DNA from: Streptomyces liliiviolaceus
GTDB taxonomy: Bacteria > Actinomycetota > Actinomycetes > Streptomycetales > Streptomycetaceae
Direction of reading: 5' to 3'
DNA length: 64,000 nucleotides
Assembly (NCBI RefSeq): GCF_018070025.1
Contig: NZ_JAGPYQ010000002.1
Coordinates: 2,108,001-2,172,000 of the forward strand
Shown here: positions 52,970 through 62,243 of the stretch, piece by piece
Position numbering within the stretch: position 1 is the stretch's first letter
Layout of the letters: each line of letters opens with the position of its first letter
Made by a program: the position numbers and the translations under genes
Notes under the pieces: model-generated
Seen by the model: only the letters and a program-made list of their open reading frames with translations
The model's database searches: none
Told to the model about the DNA's origin: nothing

Positions 52970-54553
52970 TCAGGCTCCCTTCAGGCCGATGCCGAGGTAG
53001 TCGAACTCGAAGCCGTGCTCGGCGTATCCGCGTACCTTCCGCGAGATGCCGACGAGCCGGTCGGCGAACATCGGGGTCATCGCCCCGCCCTTTTCGACGA
53101 CGAAGGTCTGCGCCTCGCCGTACAGTTCGCGCCGCCGTTCGTCGTCGGTCTCCTGCCTGGCCCGGTCGAGCAGCGCGTCGAACGCCTTGTCCGACCAGGC
53201 GGTCTCGTTGTAGGAGGAGCCGCCGCGGAAGACCTGCGTGAACAGCTGGTCGACGGGTCTGCCGGTGTACCAGTAGGTGGCCATGAGCGGCTTCTTCATC
53301 CAGATCTGCGTGTAATACGAGTCCGCCGAGGCAGTCTTCACCCGCACGCGGATCCCGGCGCGCTTGGCCGAGTCCTGGTAGGCGAGGGCCATGGGCGTGA
53401 AGACCGGGTCGTACGAGGAGGTGTAGAGGTCGACCGTCAGGCCCTCGTGGCCCGCCTTCTTCAGCAGGTGGCGGGCCTGTTCCGGGTCGTGCTCCGGGTG
53501 TGCGGCGACATGGGCCGGGTCGCTCGGCGGTACGGGGTTGTCCCAGCCGGGTGTGCCCGCGCCCTGGAGGGCGACCTTCACCACGTGCTCGGGGTCGTAG
53601 GCCAGTTTCATCGCCTGCCGGACGCGTACGTCGGTGAAGGGCTTCTCCGTGGTGAGCATCGGCAGCACGTACCACTGCGCGTTCTCGACGCGGGCGATCG
53701 TCGCGCGGTCGGAGGCGGCGACGACGCGGGCGGTCGCGAAGTCGAGGTTGGTCTGCGAGAGGAGGTCGACCTGGCCCGCGAGCAGGGCGTTCGAGCGGGC
53801 CGACATGTCGGCGACGGAGTAGAAGTCGATGGCGTCCAGGACCGGGCGGCCCGCCCAGTGGTCCGTGAACGCGGTGATGCGGCCGGGGCCCGCGGGCGCG
53901 AAGGACTCCAGTTTGAAGGGGCCCGTGCCGATGCCGGTGCGGCCGATGCCGCGGGCGCTGCCGTCGGGGACGACGTAACAGTTGTAGTGCGTGAGCAGGC
54001 TCGGGAACTCCGCGTTGGGGGTCTTCAGCGGTACGACGAGCGTGTGGGCGTCGGGGGTGCGCAGCTTCGCCGGGTCGATGAGCGGGGCGAGGACGGCTGC
54101 CTGCGGGGACGCCGTCGCCTTGTCGAGGATGTGGCGCAGGGTGTACGCGGCGTCGGCGGAGGTGAGTTCGCGGCCGTCGTGGAAGGTGACGCCCTTGCGG
54201 AGTCGGAAGGTCCAGGTGCGGGCCTTGGCGTCCGGTTCCCAGGACTCGGCGAGGTCGGGGGCGAGTTCGCCGTTCGCGCCGATGCGGACGAGCCGGTTGT
54301 AGAGGGCGCCGAGGTATTCGTACGCGGACAGGGCGCTCGCCGGGTCCAGGGTCTCGGCCTCGGAGGCGGGCGGCCGGGCGATGCGGAGCGTGCCGCCGCG
54401 GTCGGGGGTGCCCGCCTTCGCGCCTTCGGGCAGAGCGGGGGCGGCCGAGGCGCCCGTGCAGCCGGTGAGCAGCCAGGACGCACCGAGCGACGCGCTGCCC
54501 GCGGCTGCCGCGGCAAGGACGGAGCGCCGTCCGGGGTGATGGGTGTCGGGCAT
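52970..54553 (-). CDS. Oligopeptide ABC transporter substrate-binding lipoprotein (family 5)
   Basis: A 527-aa SBP_bac_5 protein with an Arg-Arg-containing signal peptide (GRRSVLAAAA) and lipobox LTGC (about residues 29-32), so possibly Tat-exported and lipidated. The family core is clear: LAESWEPDAKARTWTFRLRK, GVTFHDGRELTSADAAYT and VRQAMKLAYDPEHV. It binds short peptides or nickel-type ligands and feeds the dual-permease importer below it. First gene of the four-gene operon; GAGAGGGACGG precedes the ATG. A near-palindromic site lies in its 5' region. Confidence 0.92.
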   Translation of the reverse strand: MPDTHHPGRRSVLAAAAAGSASLGASWLLTGCTGASAAPALPEGAKAGTPDRGGTLRIARPPASEAETLDPASALSAYEYLGALYNRLVRIGANGELAPDLAESWEPDAKARTWTFRLRKGVTFHDGRELTSADAAYTLRHILDKATASPQAAVLAPLIDPAKLRTPDAHTLVVPLKTPNAEFPSLLTHYNCYVVPDGSARGIGRTGIGTGPFKLESFAPAGPGRITAFTDHWAGRPVLDAIDFYSVADMSARSNALLAGQVDLLSQTNLDFATARVVAASDRATIARVENAQWYVLPMLTTEKPFTDVRVRQAMKLAYDPEHVVKVALQGAGTPGWDNPVPPSDPAHVAAHPEHDPEQARHLLKKAGHEGLTVDLYTSSYDPVFTPMALAYQDSAKRAGIRVRVKTASADSYYTQIWMKKPLMATYWYTGRPVDQLFTQVFRGGSSYNETAWSDKAFDALLDRARQETDDERRRELYGEAQTFVVEKGGAMTPMFADRLVGISRKVRGYAEHGFEFDYLGIGLKGA

Positions 54554-54585
54554 GGGCCGACCGTCCCTCTCGCTATGCGTTCGCT

Positions 54586-54605
54586 ATTCGTTCAGCGGAA
54601 CGATT
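54586..54605. promoter_or_regulatory. Palindromic operator candidate upstream of the peptide importer
   Basis: ATTCGTTC-AGCG-GAACGATT is a 20-bp dyad with 7 of 8 arm positions matched, 33 bp before the binding-protein start. A further half-site GAACGAT lies at 54619-54625. The cognate regulator is not known. Confidence 0.45.
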
Positions 54606-54777
54606 GAGTGAAGTGCGTGAACGATAACCAGCCGCCAGTGGTCCGCCAACCCTCGGAGCGCGGAAATTTACGTCGGAAACCGAGCCGTTACGTGGCTGGA
54701 GGCGGCCGGAGGAAGCCGGACCCCGACGGGGACAGGTGATCGCGGGGCGGAGGGTGTAGGTGATCGAGGGATGGGGA

Positions 54778-54790
54778 GAAAGCGCTTGCC
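54778..54790. promoter_or_regulatory. LacI-type operator candidate upstream of the ABC exporter
   Basis: GAAAGCGCTTGCC contains the perfect 8-bp palindrome AAGCGCTT (54780-54787), the core of LacI-family operators. It lies about 38 bp before the exporter start. Confidence 0.35.
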
Positions 54791-54825
54791 CCGTGTTCAC
54801 CACTCCCTGAGGAGGGACGGCCGGC

Positions 54826-56604
54826 ATGGCCTCGTGGGAGAAACCGCTCGACCACCGCTACCGCGGCGAGCACCCGATCCGCACCCTCGTCTATCTGTTC
54901 CGGGCCGACCGGTGGAAGCTCGCCGCCGCCTTCGTCGTCTTCACCGTCAAGCACAGCCCGGTCTGGCTGCTGCCCCTGATCACCGCGACCATCATCGACA
55001 CGGTCGTCCGGCACGGACCGATAGCCGACCTCTGGCTCAGCGCCGGAGTCATCCTGGCGATCCTGATCGTCAACATGCCGCTGCACCTGCTGTACGTGCG
55101 GCTGCTCTACGGCAGCGTGCGCCGCATGGGCACGGCCCTGCGCTCCGCGCTCTGCACGCGGATGCAGCACCTCTCCATCGGCTACCACTCACGCGTCAGC
55201 GCCGGTGTGCTCCAGGCGAAGGTCGTCCGTGACGTGGAGACGGTCGAGCAGATGGTCCAGCAGACCGCCGAGACGGGGCTCGGCGCGGTCACCGTGCTCA
55301 CCGGCGGGCTGATCATCATCGCCGTGCGCACACCCGAGTTCGTCCCCGTGTTCCTGTGCGTGGTGCCGGTCGCGGCGCTGCTCGTGGCGCGGCTGCGGAG
55401 CCGGTTGCGCGTCCACAACGAGGACTTCCGGCACGAGGTCGAGCATCTGTCCTCGCGGGTCACGGAGATGACGCGGCTCATCTCGGTCACGCGGGCGCAC
55501 GGTCTGGAGGGCAAGGCCCTGCGGCGCATGGACGGCACCCTGCACAAGGTGCTGACCTCGGGGCTGCGGCTCGACCTCCTCAACGGCCGCTTCGCCTCAC
55601 TGGCCTGGGTGTTCCTGAACATGATCGGGGTCGTCTTCCTCACCGCGGCCGCGCTGGTCGCGTACTACGGCGTGTGGGCCGTCTCCCCCGGTGACGTCGT
55701 CATGCTCAGCGCGTTCCTCACCACCCTCACCAACTCCACGACCACCCTGGCCGGGCTGACCCCGGTCATCACCAAGGGCCTGGAGTCCGTACGGTCCGTC
55801 GGTGAGGTGCTCCAGGCCCCCGAACTGGAGGACAACGAGGGTAGGGCGCGGCTCTCATCGGTGCGCGGGGCGGTCGAGTTCGAGGGCGTGGGCTACGCGT
55901 ACGAGGACGCGGACCGGCCCGCCGTACGGGACTTCAGCCTCTCCGTCGCGCCGGGCGAGACGATCGCCCTCGTCGGCGCTTCGGGTGCGGGCAAGTCCAC
56001 GGTGCTCAGTCTCGTCATCGGGTTCATCCGGCCGACCTCGGGCCGGGTGCTGCTCGACGGGGCCGACATGAACACCCTGGACCTGCGGACCTACCGGCGT
56101 TTCGTGTCGGTGGTGCCACAGGAGTCGATCCTGTTCGACGGCACCGTGCGGGAGAACGTCGCGTACGGCATGGACGACGCGGACGCCGACGAGGCGACCG
56201 TGCGCGCGGCGCTGCGGGACGCCAACGCGCTGGAGTTCGTGGACCGGCTGCCGCGGGGGCTCGACACGGTGGTGGGCGAGCACGGGGCGCGCCTTTCGGG
56301 CGGTCAGCGGCAGCGCCTCGCCATCGCGCGGGCCCTCATCCGCAATCCACGCGTCCTGATCCTCGACGAGGCGACGTCCGCGCTGGACACCCAGTCCGAG
56401 GCGCTGGTCCAGCAGGCCCTGGCCCGTCTGGTGCACGGGCGCACGACCTTCGTGGTGGCGCACCGCCTGTCGACGATCCGGGGCGCGGACCGGATCGTGG
56501 TGATGGGGGACGGCACGGTCCGGGAGATCGGGTCGCACGAGGAACTGATGTCCCGGGCGGGCGCGTACACGGCACTGCACGACGGCAGCGGCCTGCCGGC
56601 CTGA
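54826..56604 (+). CDS. ABC exporter, fused membrane and ATPase domains (half-transporter)
   Basis: The 592-aa protein has a six-helix ABC_membrane domain (about 20-320) followed by an NBD: Walker A GASGAGKST (~385), signature LSGGQRQRLAIARAL, Walker B RVLILDEATSALD and the H-loop in VVAHRLST. Type I exporters of this size act as homodimers or heterodimers for lipids, drugs or peptides. No partner half-transporter is adjacent. GAGGAGGG lies 11 nt before the ATG. Divergent from the peptide importer; the region between contains the LacI-type site. The substrate is unknown. Confidence 0.92.
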   Translation: MASWEKPLDHRYRGEHPIRTLVYLFRADRWKLAAAFVVFTVKHSPVWLLPLITATIIDTVVRHGPIADLWLSAGVILAILIVNMPLHLLYVRLLYGSVRRMGTALRSALCTRMQHLSIGYHSRVSAGVLQAKVVRDVETVEQMVQQTAETGLGAVTVLTGGLIIIAVRTPEFVPVFLCVVPVAALLVARLRSRLRVHNEDFRHEVEHLSSRVTEMTRLISVTRAHGLEGKALRRMDGTLHKVLTSGLRLDLLNGRFASLAWVFLNMIGVVFLTAAALVAYYGVWAVSPGDVVMLSAFLTTLTNSTTTLAGLTPVITKGLESVRSVGEVLQAPELEDNEGRARLSSVRGAVEFEGVGYAYEDADRPAVRDFSLSVAPGETIALVGASGAGKSTVLSLVIGFIRPTSGRVLLDGADMNTLDLRTYRRFVSVVPQESILFDGTVRENVAYGMDDADADEATVRAALRDANALEFVDRLPRGLDTVVGEHGARLSGGQRQRLAIARALIRNPRVLILDEATSALDTQSEALVQQALARLVHGRTTFVVAHRLSTIRGADRIVVMGDGTVREIGSHEELMSRAGAYTALHDGSGLPA

Positions 56605-56753
56605 AGGCGGGGTGGGGCGGCGGCCGGCCTGCGGGGGCGGCCGGGTCCGCCTCCTCGGTCCGGGGCCGCGGAGGCCGTGCGCGCCCGGGGCAGGTGGCGG
56701 CCGTGCGCGCCCAGGGGTGGGCGGCGGCCGTCGCGCGGTACGTGCCGGAGGTG

Positions 56754-57115
56754 TCGGACGGCGGCCGTCTCGCCGGACAGGTCGGGAGACCTCCGCCGCG
56801 CCGCGCCTGCCCGGACGGCCGCCACCGCACCGCGCTCACCGGACGGCGAGCGCCACGCCGCGTCAGCCGGACGGCTGCCAGCGCACCGCGCCTACCGGAC
56901 GGCCACGATCGAGGCCGGACGTCGTGCCGAAAGCGGCCGTCGTGCCGCATGTACCGGACGGCGACCGCCGGCGTCGCGTCTGCCGGACGGACGGCCGGAC
57001 ACCAACCTGGCTGGACGTCCCGAAAGCGGCCGTCGCGGTGCTCCTGCCGGACCGCCGCCGGTGTGCCGCACACGCCGGACCGCCGCCGGCGCGGCGCCGG
57101 CCATCGGACGGCGGC
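56754..57115. repeat. Degenerate 28-29-bp tandem repeat with CCGGACGGC core in a 587-bp spacer
   Basis: The gap 56605-57191 has no credible gene. From about 56754 the core CCGGACGGC (or close variant) recurs at 56811, 56839, 56867, 56895, 56915, 56954, 56983, 57048, 57075 and 57104. Spacings cluster at 27-29 bp with exceptions of 20 and 39. CCCGAAAGCGGCCGTCG-like stretches recur near 56927 and 57020. The first 150 bp of the gap (56605-56750) is very GC-rich with no clear structure. A 28-bp unit is not a multiple of 3, so the repeat is not coding. Confidence 0.75.
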
Positions 57116-57191
57116 CGTCGTGCGGTGGCGGGCGCCTCGCCCCCCGGCGGGCGCCCCACCCCTGGCGGACGCCGTCCCTCCGGCGTACGCC

Positions 57192-57674
57192 TCACTCCCC
57201 GGCGTACGCCTTCTCCAGGGCCGCGAGGTCGAGCTTGTGCATCTTCAGCATCGCCGTCATGGCGCGGCCCGCCTTCTGCTGGTCCGAGTCGCTGATCATC
57301 TCGGTCAGCCTGGTCGGCACGACCTGCCAGGAGAGGCCGAACCTGTCCTTCACCCAGCCGCAGGGGCCCTGCTCGCCGCCGCCCTCGATGAGCGCGTTCG
57401 AGTAGAAGTCGACCTCGGTCTGGTCCGCGCAGTCGATCGTGAAGGAGATGGCCTCGGTGAACTTGAACTCCGGTCCGCCGTTCAGCCCGACGAACCTCTG
57501 GCCGTTGGCCACGAACTCGACGGTGACGACGGAGCCGGCCGGGCCGGGCCCGGCCTCCGTGGCACGGACCGTCTTCCCGAGCTCGGAGTTCTTGAAGAGC
57601 GACACGTAGAAGTTCGCGGCCTCCTCGGCCTGGCCGTCGAACCACAGACACGTGGTGAATCCGTCGGTGCTCAT
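57192..57674 (-). CDS. VOC-family protein (PhnB/glyoxalase-like)
   Basis: A 160-aa VOC-fold protein, MSTDGFTTCLWFDGQAEEAANFY being split over the first beta-alpha unit. The signature stretches WFDGQAEEAANFY, FVGLNGGPEFKF and FGLSWQVVPTRL are typical of PhnB-like 3-demethylubiquinone methyltransferase-annotated proteins, which do not methylate. It has two paired beta-alpha-beta modules and may bind a metal or small ligand. AGGAGG precedes the ATG. No partner gene is adjacent; the divergent epoxide hydrolase starts 141 bp away. Confidence 0.88.
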   Translation of the reverse strand: MSTDGFTTCLWFDGQAEEAANFYVSLFKNSELGKTVRATEAGPGPAGSVVTVEFVANGQRFVGLNGGPEFKFTEAISFTIDCADQTEVDFYSNALIEGGGEQGPCGWVKDRFGLSWQVVPTRLTEMISDSDQQKAGRAMTAMLKMHKLDLAALEKAYAGE

Positions 57675-57801
57675 GAGTGCCTCCTGGAGCGGAGCGGGAA
57701 CGCTGTCGTCCTTACCGACCGATCCTCGGCGGAAAACTCATCGGTGGCGCGCCGACTTTCCAGCCGCTTTTTATGCACAGGACCGATGTGCGCGACCGAA
57801 C

Positions 57802-57807
57802 TAGCAT
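57802..57807 (+). promoter_or_regulatory. -10 box TAGCAT, leaderless epoxide-hydrolase gene
   Basis: TAGCAT lies 8 nt before the ATG at 57816 with no Shine-Dalgarno sequence. This argues against the in-frame ATG ten codons upstream, which lies before the box. Confidence 0.5.
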
Positions 57808-57815
57808 GGGCCGCC

Positions 57816-59042
57816 ATGATCTTCCCGCACGACGACAGCGTTCAGCCCGGCAGCGGGCTCCGTCCCTTCCGTATCGACATCCCCCAGGCCGACCTCGACG
57901 ATCTGCACGCGCGCCTGGACCTCACGCGGTGGCCGGACGAGCTGCCGGGGGTGGACTGGGCCTACGGGGTGCCGCGGACCTATCTCAAGGAGCTCGCGGA
58001 GTACTGGCGGCACTCCTACGACTGGCGCGCGGCGGAGGCCCGGCTCAACGAGTGGCCGCAGTTCACGACGGTCGTCGACGGGGCCGACCTGCACTTCGCG
58101 CACATCCGCTCGCCGGAGCCCGACGCGACCCCGCTGATCGTCACCCACGGCTGGCCCGGCTCGATCGCGGAGTTCCTGGACGTCGTGGGCCCGTTGACCG
58201 ATCCGCGCGCCCACGCCGGTGATCCCTCCGACGCCTTCCACGTGGTGGTGCCGAGCATCCCCGGGTTCGGCCTGTCGGGGCCCACGCGCGACACCGGCTG
58301 GGAGTACCGCCGTATCGCCGCCGCGTTCGCCGTGCTGATGGACCGACTCGGCTACCGGCGGTTCGGAGCGCAGGGCGGCGACTGGGGCGCGGCGATCTCC
58401 CACGAGCTGGGCCGCACCCACCCGGAGCGGGTGATCGGCGTCCATCTGAACCTGCTGCCCGGCGCCCAGGCCACCTCCGAGCCGACCGCCGAGGAGCTGG
58501 CGGCGCTGCACCCCGGGGAACGCGAACGCGCCCTCGCCTCCTGGCGGCGCCACCAGGAGTGGACGCGCGAACGGCAGGGTTACGCCGACCTCCAGTCGAC
58601 CCGGCCGCAGACGCTCGCCTACGGGCTCACGGACTCACCCGTCGGCCAACTCGCCTGGATCGTCGAGAAGTTCAAGGAGTGGACGGACTCGGACACGCGT
58701 CCCGAGGACGCGGTCGACCGGGACCAGCTGCTCACGAACGTGATGCTGTACTGGCTCACGGGCACGGCGGGATCGTCCGCGCGGATCTACTACGAGCGCG
58801 CGCACGCCGACGGCGGGAACGCGCCCGCGCAGCCGTCGACCGCACCGACCGCGCTCGCCGTCTTCCCCCGGGACAACTTCATCCCGCTGCGGCACCGCGC
58901 GGAGCGCACGGACACCATCGTGCGCTGGACGGAGTACGACCGGGGCGGCCACTTCGCCGCGATGGAGCAGCCGGACCTGCTCGTCGGGGACGTACGGGCG
59001 TTCTTCCGTCAGGTACGGGGCGACGGCGGCAGCGCGAGGTGA
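57816..59042 (+). CDS. Epoxide hydrolase (EHN family, alpha/beta-hydrolase)
   Basis: The 408-aa enzyme has an N-terminal EHN domain (about 12-115, RPFRIDIPQADLDDLHARLD, WRHSYDWRAAE) and a hydrolase core. HGWPGS forms the oxyanion loop, GAQGGDWGAAIS carries the nucleophile Asp, IYYERA supplies a lid Tyr, and the general base His lies in DRGGHFAAMEQP. It opens epoxides to diols in the cytosol (juvenile-hormone/microsomal type). A terminator-like hairpin follows the stop. The context gives no pathway; a detoxification or secondary-metabolite role is open. Confidence 0.9.
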   Translation: MIFPHDDSVQPGSGLRPFRIDIPQADLDDLHARLDLTRWPDELPGVDWAYGVPRTYLKELAEYWRHSYDWRAAEARLNEWPQFTTVVDGADLHFAHIRSPEPDATPLIVTHGWPGSIAEFLDVVGPLTDPRAHAGDPSDAFHVVVPSIPGFGLSGPTRDTGWEYRRIAAAFAVLMDRLGYRRFGAQGGDWGAAISHELGRTHPERVIGVHLNLLPGAQATSEPTAEELAALHPGERERALASWRRHQEWTRERQGYADLQSTRPQTLAYGLTDSPVGQLAWIVEKFKEWTDSDTRPEDAVDRDQLLTNVMLYWLTGTAGSSARIYYERAHADGGNAPAQPSTAPTALAVFPRDNFIPLRHRAERTDTIVRWTEYDRGGHFAAMEQPDLLVGDVRAFFRQVRGDGGSAR

Positions 59043-59043
59043 T

Positions 59044-59077
59044 GGGGGCCGGGCGGACCTGCCTGCCCGCGGCCCCC
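59044..59077 (+). terminator. Hairpin terminator candidate
   Basis: GGGGGCC (59044-59050) pairs with GGCCCCC (59071-59077), and the inner GGGC can pair with GCCC through a 2-nt bulge. It starts 1 nt after the epoxide-hydrolase stop. Confidence 0.55.
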
Positions 59078-59250
59078 GACCGACCCGGCGGCAACAACGA
59101 CAGCGGCGGCGACAGCAGATGTGAACGGCATCGGAATTCCCGTACAACCCTTGGGCCCCATGCGATGTCAAACAGGGCGCCGGACAAGGAACGGGCCCTT
59201 TCCGGACACCCCCGCGCTGCCCAGCCGTTCTTCCTGACAGGAGCCGACTC

Positions 59251-60717
59251 ATGCGCAAGAACCGTTCCACAGCACTCGCCGCGGCATCATTTCTTCTGCT
59301 GGCGGGACTGGGCATCGCATCCGCGCCCTCCGCGTACGCGGGCACTCCCGGCGGTACGCGGGCCTCCGACCGCAACAGCGACTTCAACGGCGACGGCTAC
59401 GAGGACGTGCTGGTGGGCGCCCCCGGCGCGACCGTCAGCGGCAAGAAGGGCGCGGGACTCGTGACCGTGCAGTACGGCTCGTCGCGGGGCATCGGCACGA
59501 CCGGCGCCGCCCTCTTCAGCCAGTCCACCGCGGGCGTCGCGGGAGCGGCGGAGACGGGCGACGGCTTCGGCAAGGCGGTCGGCACCGGCGACCTGGACGG
59601 GGACGGGTACGACGACGCGATCGTCGGCATCCCCGGCGAGGACCTCGGCACGGTCGCGGACGCGGGCGGTGCCGTGATCCTGTGGGGCTCGAAGGCGGGC
59701 CTGACCGGGGCGGCCAGCGACTGGCTGGAGACCCAGGAGCCCGTCACCGGCGAGCAGTTCGGTGCGGGCCTAGCCGCGGGGCACTTCACGAACGAGACGC
59801 CGGGCGACCTGCTGGCCGTCATGGACCACAACGGCCTGGAGCTGTTCGCCTACGACTCCGCCGCGCCCGGTTCGCTGGAGCGGCGCTCGTCCGCGCCTCT
59901 CTCCGCCCGGGCCCAGGAGCGGAACATCCTGCCCAAGTCGCTGACCACGGGCGACTACGACAAGAACGGGTTCGCGGACCTCGTCGTCTCGGGCGTGACG
60001 GTCGGCGACGAACCGGGACACGGCTGGTCGACGTACCTCTCCGGGCAGGCGGACGGGCTGACGTACGAGCGGGATGTGCGCGGCGGCCCGGTCACCGCGT
60101 CCGGTGACATCGACAACGACGGCTACGACGACCTGGTGACCGGCGAGCCGAACTCCCCCGACGACGGCGGCGAGACCATGACCGGCGGTCTGGTGGGCGT
60201 GCGCTACGGCGGCGAGAACGGGCCGGCGGACGAGGTCCAGTGGTGGACGCAGGACTCCCCCGGCGTTCCCGGCACGGCCGAGCGGGGCGACGGCTGGGGC
60301 ACGGACCTGTCCGTGGCGGACACGGACGGCGACGGGTACGCGGACGTGGCGATCGGCGCCGCGGGCGAGGACATCGGCACGGTCGCCGACGCGGGCGCGG
60401 TGTGGGTGCTGCGCGGGACGTCCGCCGGTCTGACCGCGACGGGCGCCAAGTCGTGGGACCAGGACTCGGCCGATGTGTCCGGTGTGCCCGAGAAGGGCGA
60501 CAAGTGGGGCGGCCAGGTCCGTCTCACCGACCCGAACGCGGACGGCCGCTTCGGGCTGCTGGCCTCGGCGCCGGGCGAGAACGCGGGCGACGGCTTCGTC
60601 TGGGTGCTGTCGGCCGGGGCGGGCGGCATCACGGCCGCGGGGTCGTGGACGTACGGGGCCGACACGCTCGGCGCACCCTCCCTGGGCGCCGCGTTCGGCG
60701 CCGCGATCGACGAGTAG
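59251..60717 (+). CDS. Secreted FG-GAP repeat (integrin-alpha-like) protein
   Basis: A 488-aa exported protein with a signal peptide cleaved near PSAYA-GT. It contains about six FG-GAP/VCBS blades, each with a calcium-binding DxDGDGYxD loop (DFNGDGYEDVLVG, DLDGDGYDDAIVG, DYDKNGFADLVVS, DIDNDGYDDLVTG, DTDGDGYADVAIG). A seven-bladed propeller is likely. Several blades share the GEDxGTVADAG insert. Such proteins are adhesion or carbohydrate-contact surface proteins in streptomycetes. GACAGGAG precedes the ATG. It converges closely (15-bp gap) with the DUF6777 gene, leaving no room for a separate terminator. Confidence 0.9.
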   Translation: MRKNRSTALAAASFLLLAGLGIASAPSAYAGTPGGTRASDRNSDFNGDGYEDVLVGAPGATVSGKKGAGLVTVQYGSSRGIGTTGAALFSQSTAGVAGAAETGDGFGKAVGTGDLDGDGYDDAIVGIPGEDLGTVADAGGAVILWGSKAGLTGAASDWLETQEPVTGEQFGAGLAAGHFTNETPGDLLAVMDHNGLELFAYDSAAPGSLERRSSAPLSARAQERNILPKSLTTGDYDKNGFADLVVSGVTVGDEPGHGWSTYLSGQADGLTYERDVRGGPVTASGDIDNDGYDDLVTGEPNSPDDGGETMTGGLVGVRYGGENGPADEVQWWTQDSPGVPGTAERGDGWGTDLSVADTDGDGYADVAIGAAGEDIGTVADAGAVWVLRGTSAGLTATGAKSWDQDSADVSGVPEKGDKWGGQVRLTDPNADGRFGLLASAPGENAGDGFVWVLSAGAGGITAAGSWTYGADTLGAPSLGAAFGAAIDE

Positions 60718-60732
60718 CCCGCGGCAGGCTCC

Positions 60733-62055
60733 TCACAGTCCCGGAGAGGTCGCGGCCGACTCCGGGACGCCGTGACTCGCGGCCGACTCCGTCGTCGTAC
60801 CGGACGCGTCGTCGGGCGCGGGCTCGGAGGAGTCCGGCGCCGGCGGTGCGGACGACGGCGACCCGGACTCCTCGGAGGGCGACGACGGCGTGGCCGGGGA
60901 AGAGGAGGTCGAGGGGCAGGGGCTCGCCGAACCGCCCGGCGGCACGGTCGCGCCGTCCCCCACGGACACGCAGGGCGACGGGGAGTCCGACGAGGGCGGC
61001 GGGGAACTCATCGACGGGGACGGCTGGTGCGCCGGAGGATCGGTCCTGCGGTCCTTGCCGCCGGTGTCGCCCTGGTGCCGGGTGAACCAGTCGCCGCTGT
61101 CCGCGTCGAAGATCACGAAGATGTCGACGACCTGGGTCGAGGGCGAGACGACCACGACGTCCGAGGGCCGGTACGACGGCCAGGAGTCCCCGGTCGTCCT
61201 CGGTGTGGTCTTCAGCGCGACCGGCGGCAGCAGCGGGTTGCCGCAGGCGCAGCGCACCCGGGGAACACCGCGGTCGTCGACGAGGACAGCGGTGCCGGCC
61301 TGCAGGACCGCCTGATAGCTCGTGGCTCCTCCGTCGCGGTAGCCGTGGTTGGTGACGCGGGTGTCCATCCGCAGCTGTACGGGGGTGAGCGAGCGCAGAT
61401 ACGCGGGCACCGCGGAGGTCTTGAGGTCGAGCACCTTGGCGAACGCCTGCTTCTTGTCGGGCGCCCGGTCCAGCGCCGAGATCTGCTTCTCGACGTCGCA
61501 GCTGCCCCTGTCACGGGTTCCGCCGTAGAGGCCGGGCGCCGAACCGTCCACGCCCCGTGTCACATTGGCCGACCCGGAGGTGTCTGTGGGCGAGGGCGTC
61601 ACGGGTGCGGTGGAACCGTCCCGTGCCGTGGAGCCGGTGAACGGGTCGGGCCCCGACTTGCCCGCCGCCTGGAGGAAGACCTCGCCGTCCGAGGACTTGG
61701 CGGTGGTCGTGCCGTCGGGCCGGGTGAGGACCACGGCCAGGACCACGGCGACGACGACCGCGGCGGCGATGAGGGCGACCCGCGGGACCGACTTCCACCA
61801 GGGCCGTTCGGGGCCCTGGCCCGCGCCCGGCCCGGACGGACCGGAGGACCCGCCGTCACCCGGTCCGCCTCCCGATCCGCCGCCCTGTCCGCCGCCGCCC
61901 GCACCGGCTCCGCCCCACTCGCCCGGTCCTCCGGTCGACGAGCCCGTGGGAACGCGTCCGTCCGGAGGGGGTACGGGGTTCGGCCGGGTCGGCCCCGACA
62001 GAGGGCCGGAGGGGGGTCCTGTGGGGCGGCCTGAGGACGGCGGTTCGACGCTCAC
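60733..62055 (-). CDS. DUF6777-like single-pass membrane protein
   Basis: A 440-aa protein with a disordered Gly/Pro/Ser-rich cytoplasmic N-terminus (about 1-85), one transmembrane helix (about 92-115, VALIAAAVVVAVVLAVVL) and an extracellular domain (about 120-350). A Ser/Pro/Thr-rich tail follows. The extracellular part contains FLQAAGKSGPDPFTGS and three or more Cys (SCDVEK, RCACGNP), matching the DUF6777 family; function unknown. The GTG start at 62055 follows GAGGAG at 3 nt. Longer in-frame translations upstream lack a ribosome-binding site. Confidence 0.82.
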   Translation of the reverse strand: MSVEPPSSGRPTGPPSGPLSGPTRPNPVPPPDGRVPTGSSTGGPGEWGGAGAGGGGQGGGSGGGPGDGGSSGPSGPGAGQGPERPWWKSVPRVALIAAAVVVAVVLAVVLTRPDGTTTAKSSDGEVFLQAAGKSGPDPFTGSTARDGSTAPVTPSPTDTSGSANVTRGVDGSAPGLYGGTRDRGSCDVEKQISALDRAPDKKQAFAKVLDLKTSAVPAYLRSLTPVQLRMDTRVTNHGYRDGGATSYQAVLQAGTAVLVDDRGVPRVRCACGNPLLPPVALKTTPRTTGDSWPSYRPSDVVVVSPSTQVVDIFVIFDADSGDWFTRHQGDTGGKDRRTDPPAHQPSPSMSSPPPSSDSPSPCVSVGDGATVPPGGSASPCPSTSSSPATPSSPSEESGSPSSAPPAPDSSEPAPDDASGTTTESAASHGVPESAATSPGL

Positions 62056-62231
62056 GAGCTCCTCTTCCCGGCGTAGCGACACAGCGGCATCACGACACTG
62101 CCACTTCGATCCACTTTGCTGCGTTTCACGGGCTTTGATTCCACGATCAGCCCATTGTGTGCTCCGGTCCCGTACCGCCCGCAAGCCGACGCGGTCGGCC
62201 CTCCCGGCAGGCGCGCCGCCACAGGCCTGCC

Positions 62232-62237
62232 TAGCGT
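62232..62237 (+). promoter_or_regulatory. -10 box TAGCGT, leaderless streptophobe gene
   Basis: TAGCGT lies 6 nt before the GTG at 62244 and no Shine-Dalgarno sequence is visible. Confidence 0.5.
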
Positions 62238-62243
62238 GGCAGC

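Noticed and set aside
56754..57115. CRISPR array
   Set aside because: Only a 9-bp core is shared, spacings vary from 20 to 39 bp, and no cas gene is nearby.
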